This document shows positions 1 to 11,734 of a stretch of 64,000 nucleotides of DNA, piece after piece. A model generated the notes under the pieces. That model saw nothing but the letters and a program-made list of their open reading frames with translations, did no database searches and was not told where the DNA came from. The position numbers and the translations under genes were made by a program. The DNA lies in NCBI GenBank assembly GCA_027924645.1, contig BSBN01000233.1:8698501-8762500 (forward strand), in the 5' to 3' direction. This stretch comes from Cunninghamia lanceolata (Eukaryota > Streptophyta > Pinopsida > Cupressales > Cupressaceae). Positions within the stretch are counted from its first letter, which is position 1, and each line of letters begins with the position of its first letter.

Positions 1-687
1 GTAATCAATGTAATATCATGTATAAATTGTGAATCAAAGTGATTTGGGAGAGGTGTTATTGCAAAGTGATTGATAAGATTTGCATGTAGAATAAGGAGCA
101 TAATGAATGCATTTTGATGTGCAACTGAAGGAGAAAGAGAAGAAGTTGTAGATGCTATCTTGTTTCATCTTGAAGACATATTTATGAGAGTGACCAAGTG
201 TAGAGTGTGCCTAACTGACCTGATCATCAAAACAAAGTGTGAAGGGGCATAATTGCAATCATCAAAGGTGTGAGTTCCAATGTTAGTTTTTAGATAGTAG
301 AAGGACTGTCATATTGTAATCTTTTGTAAGTATGTTCTCAATTCAAGAGTAGGATCTTCCTTGGGAGTGATCCTAAAGCAAAGTATTTAGGGAGTAGTAG
401 CTTCCTTGGGAGTGACCCTAAATCAATTTTTTTAGGGAGTAGTAGCCCTAAAACAAAGTTATTATTTGAGCTTCATATATTATGAGTTAATCCTCACCGT
501 GGATTTTACCTTTTAGGGTTTTCCATGTATATCTAGTGTTATGTGTTGATGTGCATTGTGTTAATCTTTCATGTTCATAATGTGATGCTTAAGTTTTAAT
601 CTTCTCCAGATAAGTTGAAGTTGTTAAAGTTGAAGATTGTTTAGATACTAATTCACCCCCCGTCTTAGTATCTTGGTGTGTTCAACA
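1..687 (+). repeat. 3' part of the 5' LTR of copia 1
   Basis: This stretch matches the 3' LTR from about 6265 to 6924, ending in TTCAACA here and TTTAACA there. It includes imperfect repeats of a unit containing TTCCTTGGGAGTGACCCTAA around 355-450. The LTR end is fixed by the primer-binding site that follows at once. The first roughly 1.2 kb of this LTR lie to the left of the window. Confidence 0.9.
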
Positions 688-689
688 AT

Positions 690-701
690 TGGTATCAAAG
701 C
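690..701 (+). promoter_or_regulatory. Primer-binding site of copia 1 (initiator tRNA-Met type)
   Basis: TGGTATCAAAGC directly follows the LTR end. It differs by one base from TGGTATCAGAGC, the usual plant copia site complementary to the 3' end of initiator tRNA-Met. Confidence 0.88.
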
Positions 702-754
702 CAAGTTCCTTTAAAGGAAGATTAACCTCTTAAGGAAGGTTTGGGAAGGTACTA

Positions 755-3700
755 ATGGATTTAGCAAGATATCTATGTTCGATGGAAAAAATTATTCTTT
801 TTGGAAGCTAAGGATGGAAGGCTATATCAATTCTCTAGGATGCAGTGTTTGGCAATCTGTCAAGACTAGTTACAAAGTTCCTGAGCTGCTATTCCTACAG
901 ATCCAAATGAAGTTAAGGAATATGATAAAAATGTCAAGGTAAAATTTTCTATCATGAGTGGGTTAGCTAATTCAAAACTTTCAAAGGTAATGAGTTGTAG
1001 TTATACTAAAGATGTTTGGGTTAAACTTGAAACCATTTATGAAGTAGATAAGAAAGTAAAGAAAGAAAAGATACAAATCTTCAAGATAAAATTTGAGACC
1101 CTAAAAATGTTAGAGGATGAAGACATTGCTGGATGTATGCTCTAGGTGAATGAAGTGATCAATGTCATCATAGGTCTTGGTCACAAAGTGGAAGAGGATG
1201 AAATTGTGAAGAAGGTTCTGATATCTCTTTCCAAATCTTACAGTCATAAGGTATCTTCTATTGAGAAGAATGCAAAATTGGATACATACATTGTAGACAA
1301 ACTATTTGGTTCCCTTACTTCCTTGAAATGAAAGAGTTTGGCAGTGATGCTCCAAAGAAATAAGTTTCTTTCAATGTCAGTATGAAGACAAAAGAATAAA
1401 TTGTTGATGAAGATGAGAGCTCTGATGAAGTTGACGTAAATTTTGTGAGAAGACTAAAGAAAGGCACTAGGAAATACAAAGGTAATTTACCCTTGAAATG
1501 TTTCAATTGTGGAAAGGTTGGCCACTTTGCTTCTAAATGTCATTTTAAGGAATCAAGGGGTAGTAAAAAGAGAGATAAGTTCAAAATAATTCTATGTTCC
1601 ATAGAGAGTAGTTACTCTTCAAAAGATAAGGATCATGATGATTCACATGATGAAATACTTTTCATGGCCTTGAGTGTTGGTGATAAAAATGATGATGTTG
1701 CAAAATGTGAGAAGATTGATGCCTTGCAAACAGATCAAAACAATGACATATCAATGGTTGTATGGCCTACTTTTCATGCAAGAGAAGAAGCTAAGGCTTG
1801 GGTAATTGAAAATGGTTGCTCAAATCATATGACTGGTGACAAGGAGAAGTTTATCAGCCTTGAGAAGTGAGATGGTGGTGTTGTCAAGTTTGGTGGTGAA
1901 GAGTCAACACAAATATGTGGAAAAGGTGCTATAACTATTAATGGGAAGAATAGGGCTGAGGATGTCCTCTATGTCAAAGGGATGAAACACAATATTCTTA
2001 GTGTTAGTCAAATGTGAAGCAAGGGGTATAATCTTAGCTTTCATGCCAAGGGGTGTGAAATTAGGAAGGCAAGGTCCGAAAAACTAGTTGCAGAAGGTAT
2101 CAAGACATATGGTGATATCTATCATCTGAAGGAGGTAAATGGAAGAACATGTTTCTTGGCTCAATCCAATGAGTGTTGGTTGTGGTACAAAAGAATGGGA
2201 CATAATAATTTTGATAATATGGTAAAGATCAGTTCTACTCATGCAGTGAGAGACATGCCCAAGATAATCAAGACTACAAACACAGTATGCAAGGAATGTC
2301 AAATGGGAAAGTAGACAAAGACAAATTTCAAAAGCAAGGAGTATTCTTCTTCAAAGCCATTGGAGTTGATTCACACTGATCTATGTGGCCCTACAAGAGT
2401 AAAGAGTCAACAAGGTGAGAGGTATTTTATGTTGCTAATTGATGATTATTCTAGAATAACTTCAATTACTTTCTTAAAAGAAAAGTTAGATGCCCTTGAT
2501 AAATTTGAAGTGTTCAAATCTATGGTTGAGAATGAAGTAGATGCCAAGATGAAATGTTTGAAGTCTAATAGAAGAGGTGAGTTTACTTCAAATGAATTTG
2601 AAATATTTTGTGAAGATCATGGTATTAGGAACCATCTGTTAGCTCCTAGGACCCCTCAGCAAAATGGGGTAGTGGAAAGAAAGAATAGGATTGTGCAAGA
2701 GATGTCTAGGGCAATGTTGAAAGATGCAGTTCTACTTGATATGTATTAGGAGGAAGTAGTTCACGCTGTTGTCTATCTAATTAACAGAGTGCACCTGAGG
2801 GTCAACAAAACTAAGACCCCTTATGAGCTATGGTATGGAAGACCTCCCATTGTCAGATACTTTAGGATCTTTGGAAGTAAATGCTATATTAGAAGAGATG
2901 AAGAAGACCTAGGAAAGTTTGATTCAAGAAGTGATGAAGGAATCTTTCTTGGTTACTCAACCAGAAGAAATGCTTATTGATGCTACAACAAGAGAATGGG
3001 AAAAATGATTAAAAGCACAAATATCAAGGTAGATGAAGACTTGTATCAGATCTCACATGAATCAGAGGACTCAGAATCTAATATCTTTCCATGCATTGAA
3101 GATCAAGAAGAAGAAGTGAAAGAAGAAAAGGAACAAGAATCAGATAAAATGCCTAAGACTCCAACAAAGTATGTTCAGAAGAACCACTCAGCAGATTAGA
3201 TCATTGGAGATAAGGATGAAGGTGTGTAAACAAGGAGAAGGCTCGATAAGACACATGAGAAAGTAAAATTGTGTTTGTTATCAAAGGTAGAACCCAAAGA
3301 TTTGTTGATGCTAGCAAATATGATAGATGGATAAAGACCATGGAACAAGAATTGGATCAGATTGAGAAGAATCAAACATGGGAATTGGTTTCCAAAGCAA
3401 CAAATAAGAATGTTATAGGAACAAAGTGGGTGTTCCGGAACAAATTGAATGAAGAAGGTTAAGTTGTAAGGAACAAAGCAAGATTGGTATGCAAATGATA
3501 CACACAAGTTGAAGGTATTGATTTTGAGGAGACTTTTGCTCCAGTAGCTATGATGGAAGCAACAAGAATGTTCCTTTCTCTTTCTGATGATAAAAACTTC
3601 AAGGTATATCAGATGGATGTTACGCCAATATTTATGAAAGGTGATCTAGAGGAAGAGGTTTATATTGAACAACCAGATGGTTTCCAGATATCAGAATATC

Positions 3701-4823
3701 TGAACATGGTGTGCAGACTCAAGAAGGCTCTATATGGTCTCAAGAAAGCACCTAGAGCTTGGTATGCTAGATTGGACAAGTACTTACTTCAGTAGGGCTT
3801 CAAGAAAGGTACTACAGATAGCAATCTTTACATTAAGGATGAAGGAAACATGATATTGATAGTTACAGTATATGTTGATGACATCATCTTTGGTGGAGAT
3901 GATGATATGTGTAAGAGGTTTGCAGAGGAGATACAAAAAGAATTTGAGATGTCTATGATTGGTGAGATGTATTTCTTCTTTAGACTTCAAATTACTCAGC
4001 TAGATGGTGGTATCTTTATTTCTCAAGCTAAGTATGTCAAAGAGTTGTTGAAGAAATTTGGTATGGAGGATTCAAAACTAGTGAGTACTCCCATGGTCAC
4101 TAGATATCACTTGAGAAAAGATGATGAGTCTCCAAAGGTGGATCAAACTATCTATAGATCTATGATTGGAGGATTGTTGTACTTGACTACTTCTAGACCT
4201 AATATTATGCATGCAGTATGTGTGGTTTCTATATATCAAGCCAATCCCAAGAAAACACATGAGAAGGAAGTGAAAGGATATTCAGATACTTGAAAGGAAC
4301 TCCAAATTATGGCTTATGGTATCCACGATGTAATGACTTTGGTTTGAGTGCTTACACTGAGGCTGATTGGGTTGGTTGTGTTGATGATAGAGGAAGTACA
4401 AGTGGTGGTGCTTTCTTCTTAGGAAGAAGATTGGTTTCATGGAAAAGTAAGAAGCAAGATTTAGTGTCCTTATCAACTGCAGAGGCAAAGTACATTGTAG
4501 CAACATCTTGCCATACACAAGTTTTATGTATGAAGAAAACCCTAAAGGATATCAAGGTATTGTATGATGAGCCTATTCCCATTTTTTGTGACAATACAAG
4601 TGCTATCAACATTTCCAAGAATCCATTGATGCATTCAAGAACCAAGCATATAGAAATTGGGTATCACTTTTTGAGAGAGAAGGTTGTAGATAAGGAGGTG
4701 AAGTTGGAATATGTTCCAACAAAGGATCAGATGGCAGATATTTTCACAAAGGCTCTTGCAAAGAATACTTTTGAGGATCTCCAACAGAGGTTAGGGGTAA
4801 TCACCCCTCCTTTTTCTTCCTAG
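755..4823 (+). pseudogene. Copia 1 gag-pol polyprotein, decayed
   Basis: Pieces in order: gag N-terminus with a UBN2-like motif (FDGKNYSFWKLRMEGY near 775, then KVKKEKIQIFK); CCHC zinc knuckle CFNCGKVGHFASKCH near 1501; protease WVIENGCSNHMTGDK near 1800; integrase zinc-finger region and core (LIHTDLCGP near 2364, NGVVERKN near 2664); reverse transcriptase with YVDDIIFGG near 3870; RNase H with YTEADW, SLSTAEAKY and CDNTSAINISKN (4350-4620). In-frame stops interrupt it, for example near 1144, 1868, 2313, 2748, 2979, 3462, 3499 and 3795, and there is a frameshift near 4290. The protease active site reads E-N-G where the family has D-S-G, so the catalytic aspartate is gone. The reverse transcriptase aspartates remain. 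Confidence 0.93.
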
Positions 4824-5062
4824 ATGAATAATGGTGCATCTGTCCAGGGGGAGTTCATGTTATATCTTGTTCTTGGACTGATGGTGGCTACCTCTTAGGG
4901 GGACCAAGTAGTGATGATAGGGGAGTTTGTTTACTACAAGAAGAAGTCATGCTCTAAGAAAGAATGTGCAGACATGTGGCCAGTAATGATCAAGTAGTGG
5001 ATGCCCTTTCTCCTTGATGTCAAAGGGGGATAAATGTGCAAGTATGTGTTTCCATCAATGCT

Positions 5063-5073
5063 AAAGGAGGAGA
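5063..5073 (+). promoter_or_regulatory. Polypurine tract of copia 1
   Basis: AAAGGAGGAGA lies one base before the TGTTAC that opens the 3' LTR. This is where second-strand synthesis is primed in LTR elements. A similar run, CAAAGGGGGA, occurs upstream near 5021. Confidence 0.85.
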
Positions 5074-5074
5074 T

Positions 5075-6924
5075 TGTTACACATATGGTTCCTAGGGTTG
5101 ACATTGATGTCAACACTGTCATTAGTTTGTCATTGATGTCAACACTATCATGGGGTGTAACAGTGTTTATGGTTGGATGTCATGTGCAAAGAATATATAG
5201 TTCATGGTTGGATGTCATGCCCCAACAAGAAGAGAAGATACATTTCATGGTTGGATGTCATGTTGAATATAATGTGGATTATTGAAGTTCATGCTTGGAT
5301 GTCATGCCTTGATCAGTGCAGAGTTAAGTATAAAGACAATAATATGGGAATTAGAAGCACTAAGATGATCAAATGTGTTTTAGATGTTATTGATGGCTTG
5401 AAGCATGTATGTTCCAAGTTTCATAATGATAGGATTACCGAATGAGTGTTTTTCTTTAACAGTCTGAAGGTAGTATTGAAGACAACTACTATATGGCAAT
5501 AAAATGCTCTGCATTCCTCCGCATTTGTAGATATGGCTATGCAATTCTGGTAATGTGTTCAAGGTTCATTGAAGCTGATAATTCTAAAGTTTTAGATTAG
5601 TTGTCCTTCCTCTATGAGAGTTATGAATGATAGAGTATCAGCATAAGTTCTCACAGAGTATGCTAGTGTTGAAGGCATGTTGGAATGCTCTGCATTCCTT
5701 CATAAGTGAATGATTGACTTTGTAGTTTTGTGGACATGTTAATACATGTGAATTACATGCTTCCTTGTAGTTCAAGGTTCTTGGCGGTCTGCAAGCTCAG
5801 TTTCTCAATTACAGTATGTTGTAGTGTGTTCTAGATGATAGGTGGTTCTCAAAGTTCATGATTGAAGACGTACGACATAAAATATTTGATGTACAGAGGT
5901 AAAGGAGTATTTGTAGATGTTGTATGAGTCCTTTAGACTCATCTAGAAATTTTTCATGAAGATCTTTCGTGTTTCCAATACCACACATGTTTTTCAAGTT
6001 GTTGTGACTATTATGCTTCAAAGTTCATGTGTTTTTGCTTAAAACTATCCTATTTTTAAATGATGGAGTGTGCGGATGTAATTCCTTGGTGGTTGATGTT
6101 ATGAAGGATGTTTTAGACCTAATTAAGCAAGTGTTTATGCCTACAAGGCATGGTACTTCTGGTGGTGTAGCGTGTAGTCTTGTTTAAGACTTGTCCTCTA
6201 CATGTTTCATGTTGTGTGTTGTCTAGCCAACTTGTAAATGTATTTTTCATGTTGTCTTTGGCCGACAAGCAATGTAATATAATGTATAAATTTTAAATCA
6301 ATGTGAGTTGGGAGAGGTGTGATTACAAAGTGATTGATAAGGTTCACAAGTAACATAAGGAGTAGAGTGAATGTATTTTGATGTCTAATTGAAGGGGAAA
6401 GAGTAGAAGTTGTACATGTTGTCCTATTTCATCTTAAAGACATATTTGTGACATTGACCAAGTGTAGAGTGTGCCTAACTAATCTGATCATCAAAATAAA
6501 GGATGAAGGGGCAGAATTACAATCATCAAAGGTGTGAGTTTTAATGTTAGGTTTCAGACAGTAGAAGGACTGTCATATTGTAATCTTTTGAAGTGTGTTC
6601 TCAATTCAGGGAGTAGTAGCTTCCTTGGGAGTGACCCTAAATCAAAGTTTTCACAGAGTAGTAGCTTCTTTCAGTTGTAGCCCTAAAACAAAGTTATTAT
6701 TTGAGCTTCATATATTGTGAGTTAATCCTCACCATGGTTTTTCCCTTCTAGGGTTTTCCACGTATATCTAGTGTTATGTGTTGATGTGCATTGTGTTAAT
6801 CTTTCATGTTCATATTGTGATGCTTAAGTTTTAATCTTCTCCAAATAAGTTGAAGTTATTAAATTTGAAGATTGTTTAGATACTAATTCACCCCCCCCCT
6901 CTCAGTATCTTGGTGTGTTTAACA
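5075..6924 (+). repeat. 3' LTR of copia 1
   Basis: It starts TGTTAC after the polypurine tract and ends TTTAACA, so the ends form a short inverted repeat (TGTT/AACA). The length is 1850 bp, long for a copia LTR. It matches the window's first 687 bp over its last part, with scattered substitutions and small indels that suggest an old insertion. Confidence 0.9.
5168..5310 (+). repeat. Dispersed 16-bp repeat in the copia 1 LTR
   Basis: Four close copies of ATGGTTGGATGTCATG are spaced 27-63 bp apart (near 5168, 5202, 5246 and, with one change, 5290). They lie in the 5' part of the 3' LTR, the U3 region that usually holds promoter elements. The 5' LTR counterpart is outside the window, so conservation cannot be tested here. 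Confidence 0.7.
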
Positions 6925-7252
6925 ATACTTTCATCATTATGCATCTTTGTGAAAATTTTGGAAGTGGTATTTTCAATGTCTAGTGCATATATGCATGTAG
7001 GAAGCCTATGGAGAAACTATCCATTTTTGTAATCTTGTTGTAATCAAACATTTGTGTTCTAAAATGTAAGAGGGACCATTGCAACAAATGTTGTTATTGT
7101 AATTTTGTGATAATCATTCAAGTTGTCTAATTAATATAACCATAAGGTTTCATGTAAATTTCTATAGTTTCTGGTGATCTATGTATCTATTCTTGTTGTT
7201 GGATACACGGTCAAATAGTATTTTGGTGGACCCTACTACTATGATTGCATCA
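6925..7252 (+). repeat. 5' LTR of gypsy A (3' part only)
   Basis: It shares long stretches with 11410-11734, such as GTTGGATACACGGTCAAATA (GTTGGCTACACGG in the other copy) and the shared end GATTGCATCA. It starts where copia 1 stops; the missing part must lie left of copia 1, outside the window. Confidence 0.85.
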
Positions 7253-7254
7253 AG

Positions 7255-7265
7255 TGGTATTAGAG
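7255..7265 (+). promoter_or_regulatory. Primer-binding site of gypsy A
   Basis: TGGTATTAGAG begins two bases after the LTR end and is one C-to-T change from the initiator tRNA-Met complement TGGTATCAGAG. Confidence 0.75.
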
Positions 7266-7589
7266 AAAAGGGTAGATCATAGGAAGATTGTTAGAGTGTG
7301 GGTGTGAATTTGAGTACACTTCATTAATGTGGGTTTTTAAGAATGAGTTTGACTAAAACCTAAGTTGTGGTGGTGATAGGTAAATGAAAGTGTAAGAAGT
7401 TGAGGTGAGCACTTAATTTGATGTTTGTTCTTTGTAGTAATTAAATAAAGTTTTAGTTGTGGAAGTCCATGAGAGTTTGTAGATAATGCACTAACTATGA
7501 GGTAGTTTACAAGGGGTAATTATGGACAAATCATTGACCTAAAGATGTCACTAAAGAGAGGGTGAGGTAATATCTATGTTCTAGGAAGA

Positions 7590-10420
7590 ATGGAGGAAAT
7601 GTATGAGATGTTGAAGGCTATGTAGAACTAGAAGGATGCACTAAAAAAAGACCATTGGAGGACATCTAACCCTAGGACCAGGGAAAGTGATGAAGAGTAT
7701 GAGCTAGATCGTATAGAATCAAGCAAAAGAAAAGAGAACAAGGAATAGAGGAGGGTTAGCCCATAATATTGTGTCCCAATTTATAGCCAAAGTGGGACAT
7801 TGAAATTATAATTTTAAACTAAATTTTCAATATCTAACACCTATAGAAACTAATCCATTAAGAATTTGAAGATGATGTGAACTAGTGATTTTTGAGATTT
7901 TTATAATTAATAGTATTTGTAAAAAGTGGCCTTTATACTAGAAAACATAACTTTTCTTATATAAAGGATAAAATTATAAATTTTTAAGCATAGATTTGTA
8001 ACACCAATATCTAGTACAAAGATATTTTTTCATTATTTTTTGTTGCATATTTTTTATTATTAATTTTGACGTAAGATTAATTATAATTCAGACATAGGTT
8101 TATACCATACAACATAATATTTTTTGTATGTATCCAAATTAATTTTTTTTTGTTGAAACAAGGACATCAATACAGGTAGTGTGCATATTTTTTAGAATAT
8201 TTTTCTCCATTTCTTTTTTTGTGTGTGTGGAATAGAGACCTTAATTTTAGGTTGAAAACCTATGTTCACTAGAAAATATAATAATCAAATGAAATATATT
8301 CAAAATCATACTTTATGGAAATATTATACTAAGGGCTACATACTTACAAAATAGAATATCTAAGTGGCTTCATTTGATCCCCCAAAAGGTGAAGCAAAAT
8401 TGGTTTTTTGGCTACTATTTTGATAGGTTTGGAGGATACTCCTTCGAGGGTTTGATTTAAGACTAGGGAGTTATTTTCAAGGGAGTTTGATCTAAGGGGG
8501 GTTTTATCTAACTGTCTTCAATTAAACCCCTTTAGATGGAACTCCTCAAGGCTTAAATCATTAATTTTTCTAAAAAGTATGTGATTTTAGATAAAAACCA
8601 AGATGTCTGCTAAGCGGTACACACTATTGTGGTAGAACCCAAGGCATTGAAATCCATAACTAACATTAGCAAGAGGACTAGAGTGGACATTCCAAACTAT
8701 TTTGGCAACTTGGATCCTCAAAATCTAATAGACTGGATCACTAATTTAGAAGAAGATTTTGAGTATGAAGGCATTGTGGACCTGAATAGGGTGGAATTTG
8801 AAAATACCAAGCTGAAAGGTCATGCAACATTATAGTGGAAAAAAGTACAAATAGAGATGAATACAAGGGGAAAACCTAACATTGAAAAATGTGACCAGAT
8901 GGTGGAAAAGTTGAAGTCCAAGTTTATTCCAAGGAATTACCAGTTACAGTTTTAGGAGGTATATAACTTGTAGTAGGGAGATATGATTGTGAAGGAGTAC
9001 ACAGAGGAATGCTATAGGCTGATACTTAAGTCAAGATATCATAAGGGGCTGATAAATTAGAAAAATACATCAATGGATTAATAGAATCCATCCAAGAGGA
9101 GTTGGGTATGTGGAATATCTAGATAGTAAAGGAGGCATACAAGTTGGATCTCACCATGGAGAAGAAACTAAAATGGAAGTAAGAGGAAAAGAAGAAACAT
9201 CAGAGATGAAGAGAAGAGAAGAACCATAATAGTAGGATGAGATGTAGAAATTGAGGAGAAACCCTAAGAGGTCAAGGGAGAGGTAACCTCTACTACATTG
9301 AAATAGAAGGATAAAGTTCCTATCATGAAGCTAAGGAAGATGATATGAACTAACAAAGTAATAATGAAGATGACTGTAGCAGCTATGACAAAGGTAGGAA
9401 TGGTGGTGGAAGCTACTATAAAGATTAAAGAGTAGATGATACTCATTGTAGAGAGGCTTAGGTGGAGCATGGAGGATGTTCCTAGTAGAGTAGAGGTAAA
9501 TATTAGAGAAAGAGGAAGAAATCCTTGAGGGGAACCTATTTTAGGTGTGGCAAGGAAAGACATAAATAATTTGAGTTTCGAGGAAAGAGGGTAGAACATA
9601 GCACAAGATCTACATTTGATGAATAGAGGTCACCTCCTTGGAAGAGAGACCTTGAGTGTGGGGATTCATTAGTTTTGTAGAGAGCTTTGAGGTGTACCAA
9701 AAGAGATGAGATGGGGCAAAGGAAGAGTTTTCTCGGGATAAGATGTAAAGTCTGAGGTAAATGCTATGATGTGGTGGTGGATAGTAGTAACACAAACAAT
9801 TTTGTTTTTGTGGAGATGGTTGACAAGTTAGGGCTAAGGAGGATGAAATATTTGAGAACATACTAGATAGTTTGGTTTTTGTAAGGGGACCATATTTTCA
9901 TAGAGGAACAATGTTGGGGGAGATTCAAGATAAGGATGTATCATGATGAGGTACTATGTGACATTGTGCTAATGGTTGTGTGTCATCTTCTATTGGGAAT
10001 ACCATGGTTGGTTGATAGGGAACTGGTGTATGATGAAAGAGATAACACCTACATGATATGCAAGGATGGACAAAAACATAAGTGGATGCCAATGAGGGCA
10101 AGTGAGGAATAGTTTCATAATAGCACTAGAGTGTGTGTTGTGGAGGGACAATATGCATGCATTACAAAGATGTGTGGCATTGCTATAACATGTTGTGGTA
10201 CCACAAATGTAAAATAAGTAGCACAAATAAGAGTCTGCAAGAGTGGAGGTCACTAAAAAGAAACCATCTAGAGGACAAGATAAATTAACAAAAGGATGAT
10301 GAGTTGTACTAAGGAACATTCAGTATTACAAAGTCCAATAGAGGAGTATCTAGAAGCTAGGAAAGAAGCTAACAAATATGAGGGATTAAATTATAGAGGA
10401 TTATTGGTAGAATAGAGTGA
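7590..10420 (+). pseudogene. Gypsy A gag and protease remnant
   Basis: A gag start-like segment lies near 7590-7745 (EEMYEMLKAM and a charged region). After a non-coding gap the gag core follows: RVDIPNYFGNLDPQNLIDWI near 8671, then MVEKLKSKFIPRNYQLQF and EYTEECYRL. These match gypsy C gag phrases such as VDVPKYNG-like, LLDWIAAL and KDKFLPKDYEVQMF. A zinc knuckle, YFRCGKERHK, near 9537 is cut by a stop. A protease with VVVDSSNTNNFVFVEMVDKL near 9778 keeps the D-S but has S for the usual G. A further conserved part, CHLLLGIPWLVDRELVYD, lies near 9982. Stops and frameshifts are dense throughout. Confidence 0.8.
7790..8625. other. AT-rich stretch inside the gypsy A gag, no gene seen
   Basis: The stretch separates the gag N-terminal segment from the gag core. 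It is very AT-rich up to about 8330, then has short GGAGTTTGATCTAAGGGG-like repeats near 8445-8530. It reads like an insertion of a small non-coding element or heavily decayed sequence, but I could not find clear terminal repeats or a duplication. Confidence 0.4.
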
Positions 10421-11328
10421 TAAATAACATGGGTGAAAGTAGTACTCAAGGAGGATTGCTTGAGGCATATACCCAAAGATTTGGAAGGAGCGAGTTGGAG
10501 AAGTAGCAAATTGGAATCTCCATGTAGGGGAAGACTATCCTAGAAAATAAAGTATTCATTCTTTTGATTTACCATAGGAGTCTTATGTAGGTACATCCAT
10601 GGGCATCATGCAAACATGGTATCATGTTTAAGAAAGTGAAAATTGTGGTTTCATCTAGTAGTGTGTATGTCTACAAGTTTGTGGTTAATAGTCTATGGTT
10701 AAGGAATTTAGTACATTTCACTACATTGAGGAATTAGATTCTATGGTTTTGGTTGTAGTTGTATTTATGGTTTAATTATCTTTTATTGAAATTTGAGTTT
10801 TATTAGATAAGTAGAGGTTGCTAATTTGGTTTGTGATGTGTCTACAAGTTGATAGTGTGTTCTGTTGGAACTATTTATATTTATAGAAAGTTTATTTTGG
10901 GTATGTGAAAAAGGAAAATATTTGGGAATATTGTGAAAACCATTTTAGTGGTGTGTGGTGTACTGCATAAAGATTCTCCACCATTTGAACATTGGAACTT
11001 GTAAGTTTGTTATTTTGAGTTGGTGACACATTTTATATGGTTTTAGAATTTACTCCATCTTGAGGCTAATGTGGATCACATGAGGAGCATGATGATATAT
11101 ATAGCGGGTTTTACATCAATTAAAGGTAAGAGAAGAAGATATGGGATAGTAGAAGGTTAGAGTGTGAGTTTCAATAGGGAGAGGTGAGGTATGAGAGGTT
11201 GAGTAAAGGTGTAAGGAGTACATGATGTGGACTGCGATCATTTGGAGCTAATAGTGGTGCCTTATGGATGTCAGTTCTGTAAAAGAGTATCATGATTCAA
11301 AGGTTGTATCTTGTGGGTAGAAAGGTAG
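10421..11328 (+). other. Decayed internal region of gypsy A with a possible RT vestige
   Basis: There is no open frame. At about 11232-11262 the + strand reads CDHLELIVVPYG in one frame. This recalls the gypsy reverse transcriptase phrase in which an aromatic residue is followed by H-F-E-F-x-V-M-P-F-G. It sits in the expected order, after the protease and before the 3' LTR. The match is short and may be chance. Confidence 0.35.
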
Positions 11329-11734
11329 TGTTGTTGTATACTAGAAATCATTATGTGGCTGATACAACAATATTTACAATAGTGTAGTGGTAAAGTTTTG
11401 AAGCTATATTGTACTTGTTATCATTATACATCTTTATGGTAAGTCTGGAAGTGGTGTTTCAATAGTTAGTGAGTATATTCATGTAGGAATCCTATGAGGC
11501 AAATATCCCTTTGTGTGATTTTGTTGTAATCAAATGTCTATGGCCTAGCATGTAAGAGGGCCCATTATGACAAATCTTATCATTGCATTTATATGTTAAT
11601 CATTCAAGCTATCTAATCAATAATTGTAGTGTTTTATGTGATTTCTATGGTTTGTGGTGATATGTGTATATTTTTTGTTGTTGGCTACACGGTCAAATAG
11701 TCCTTTGTTGGACCCTCCTAGCATGATTGCATCA
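11329..11734 (+). repeat. 3' LTR of gypsy A (start uncertain)
   Basis: The right end at 11734 (GATTGCATCA) is fixed by comparison with 7252. The left end is a guess: TGTTG at 11329 follows a purine-rich GGGTAGAAAGG. Similarity to the 5' LTR can only be checked from about 11410. Confidence 0.6.

Larger units (their letters stand above)
1..6924 (+). mobile_element. Ty1/copia LTR retrotransposon 1 (5' end outside window)
   Basis: The order seen is LTR remainder, primer-binding site, gag with zinc knuckle, protease, integrase, reverse transcriptase, RNase H, polypurine tract and 3' LTR. Integrase before reverse transcriptase is the copia order. The 3' LTR (5075-6924) matches the partial 5' LTR at 1-687. 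The element carries many in-frame stops and at least two frameshifts, so it cannot move on its own. Its 3' edge runs straight into the LTR of gypsy A at 6925, so it was inserted into that older element. The upstream duplication cannot be checked because it lies outside the window. Confidence 0.93.
6925..11734 (+). mobile_element. Gypsy-type LTR element A, decayed
   Basis: Segments at 6925-7252 and about 11410-11734 match each other and both end GATTGCATCA, so they are the LTRs. The first is only the 3' part because copia 1 inserted in it. Between them are a primer-binding site, a gag with a broken zinc knuckle, a retropepsin-like protease and only a vestige of reverse transcriptase. The gag and protease resemble those of gypsy C (33232-35216). 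Many stops are present in every frame. Confidence 0.82.

Noticed and set aside
9264..10319. Minus-strand open frames within gypsy A.
   Set aside because: The + strand carries the gag, zinc-knuckle and protease similarity here; the minus frames are shadows.
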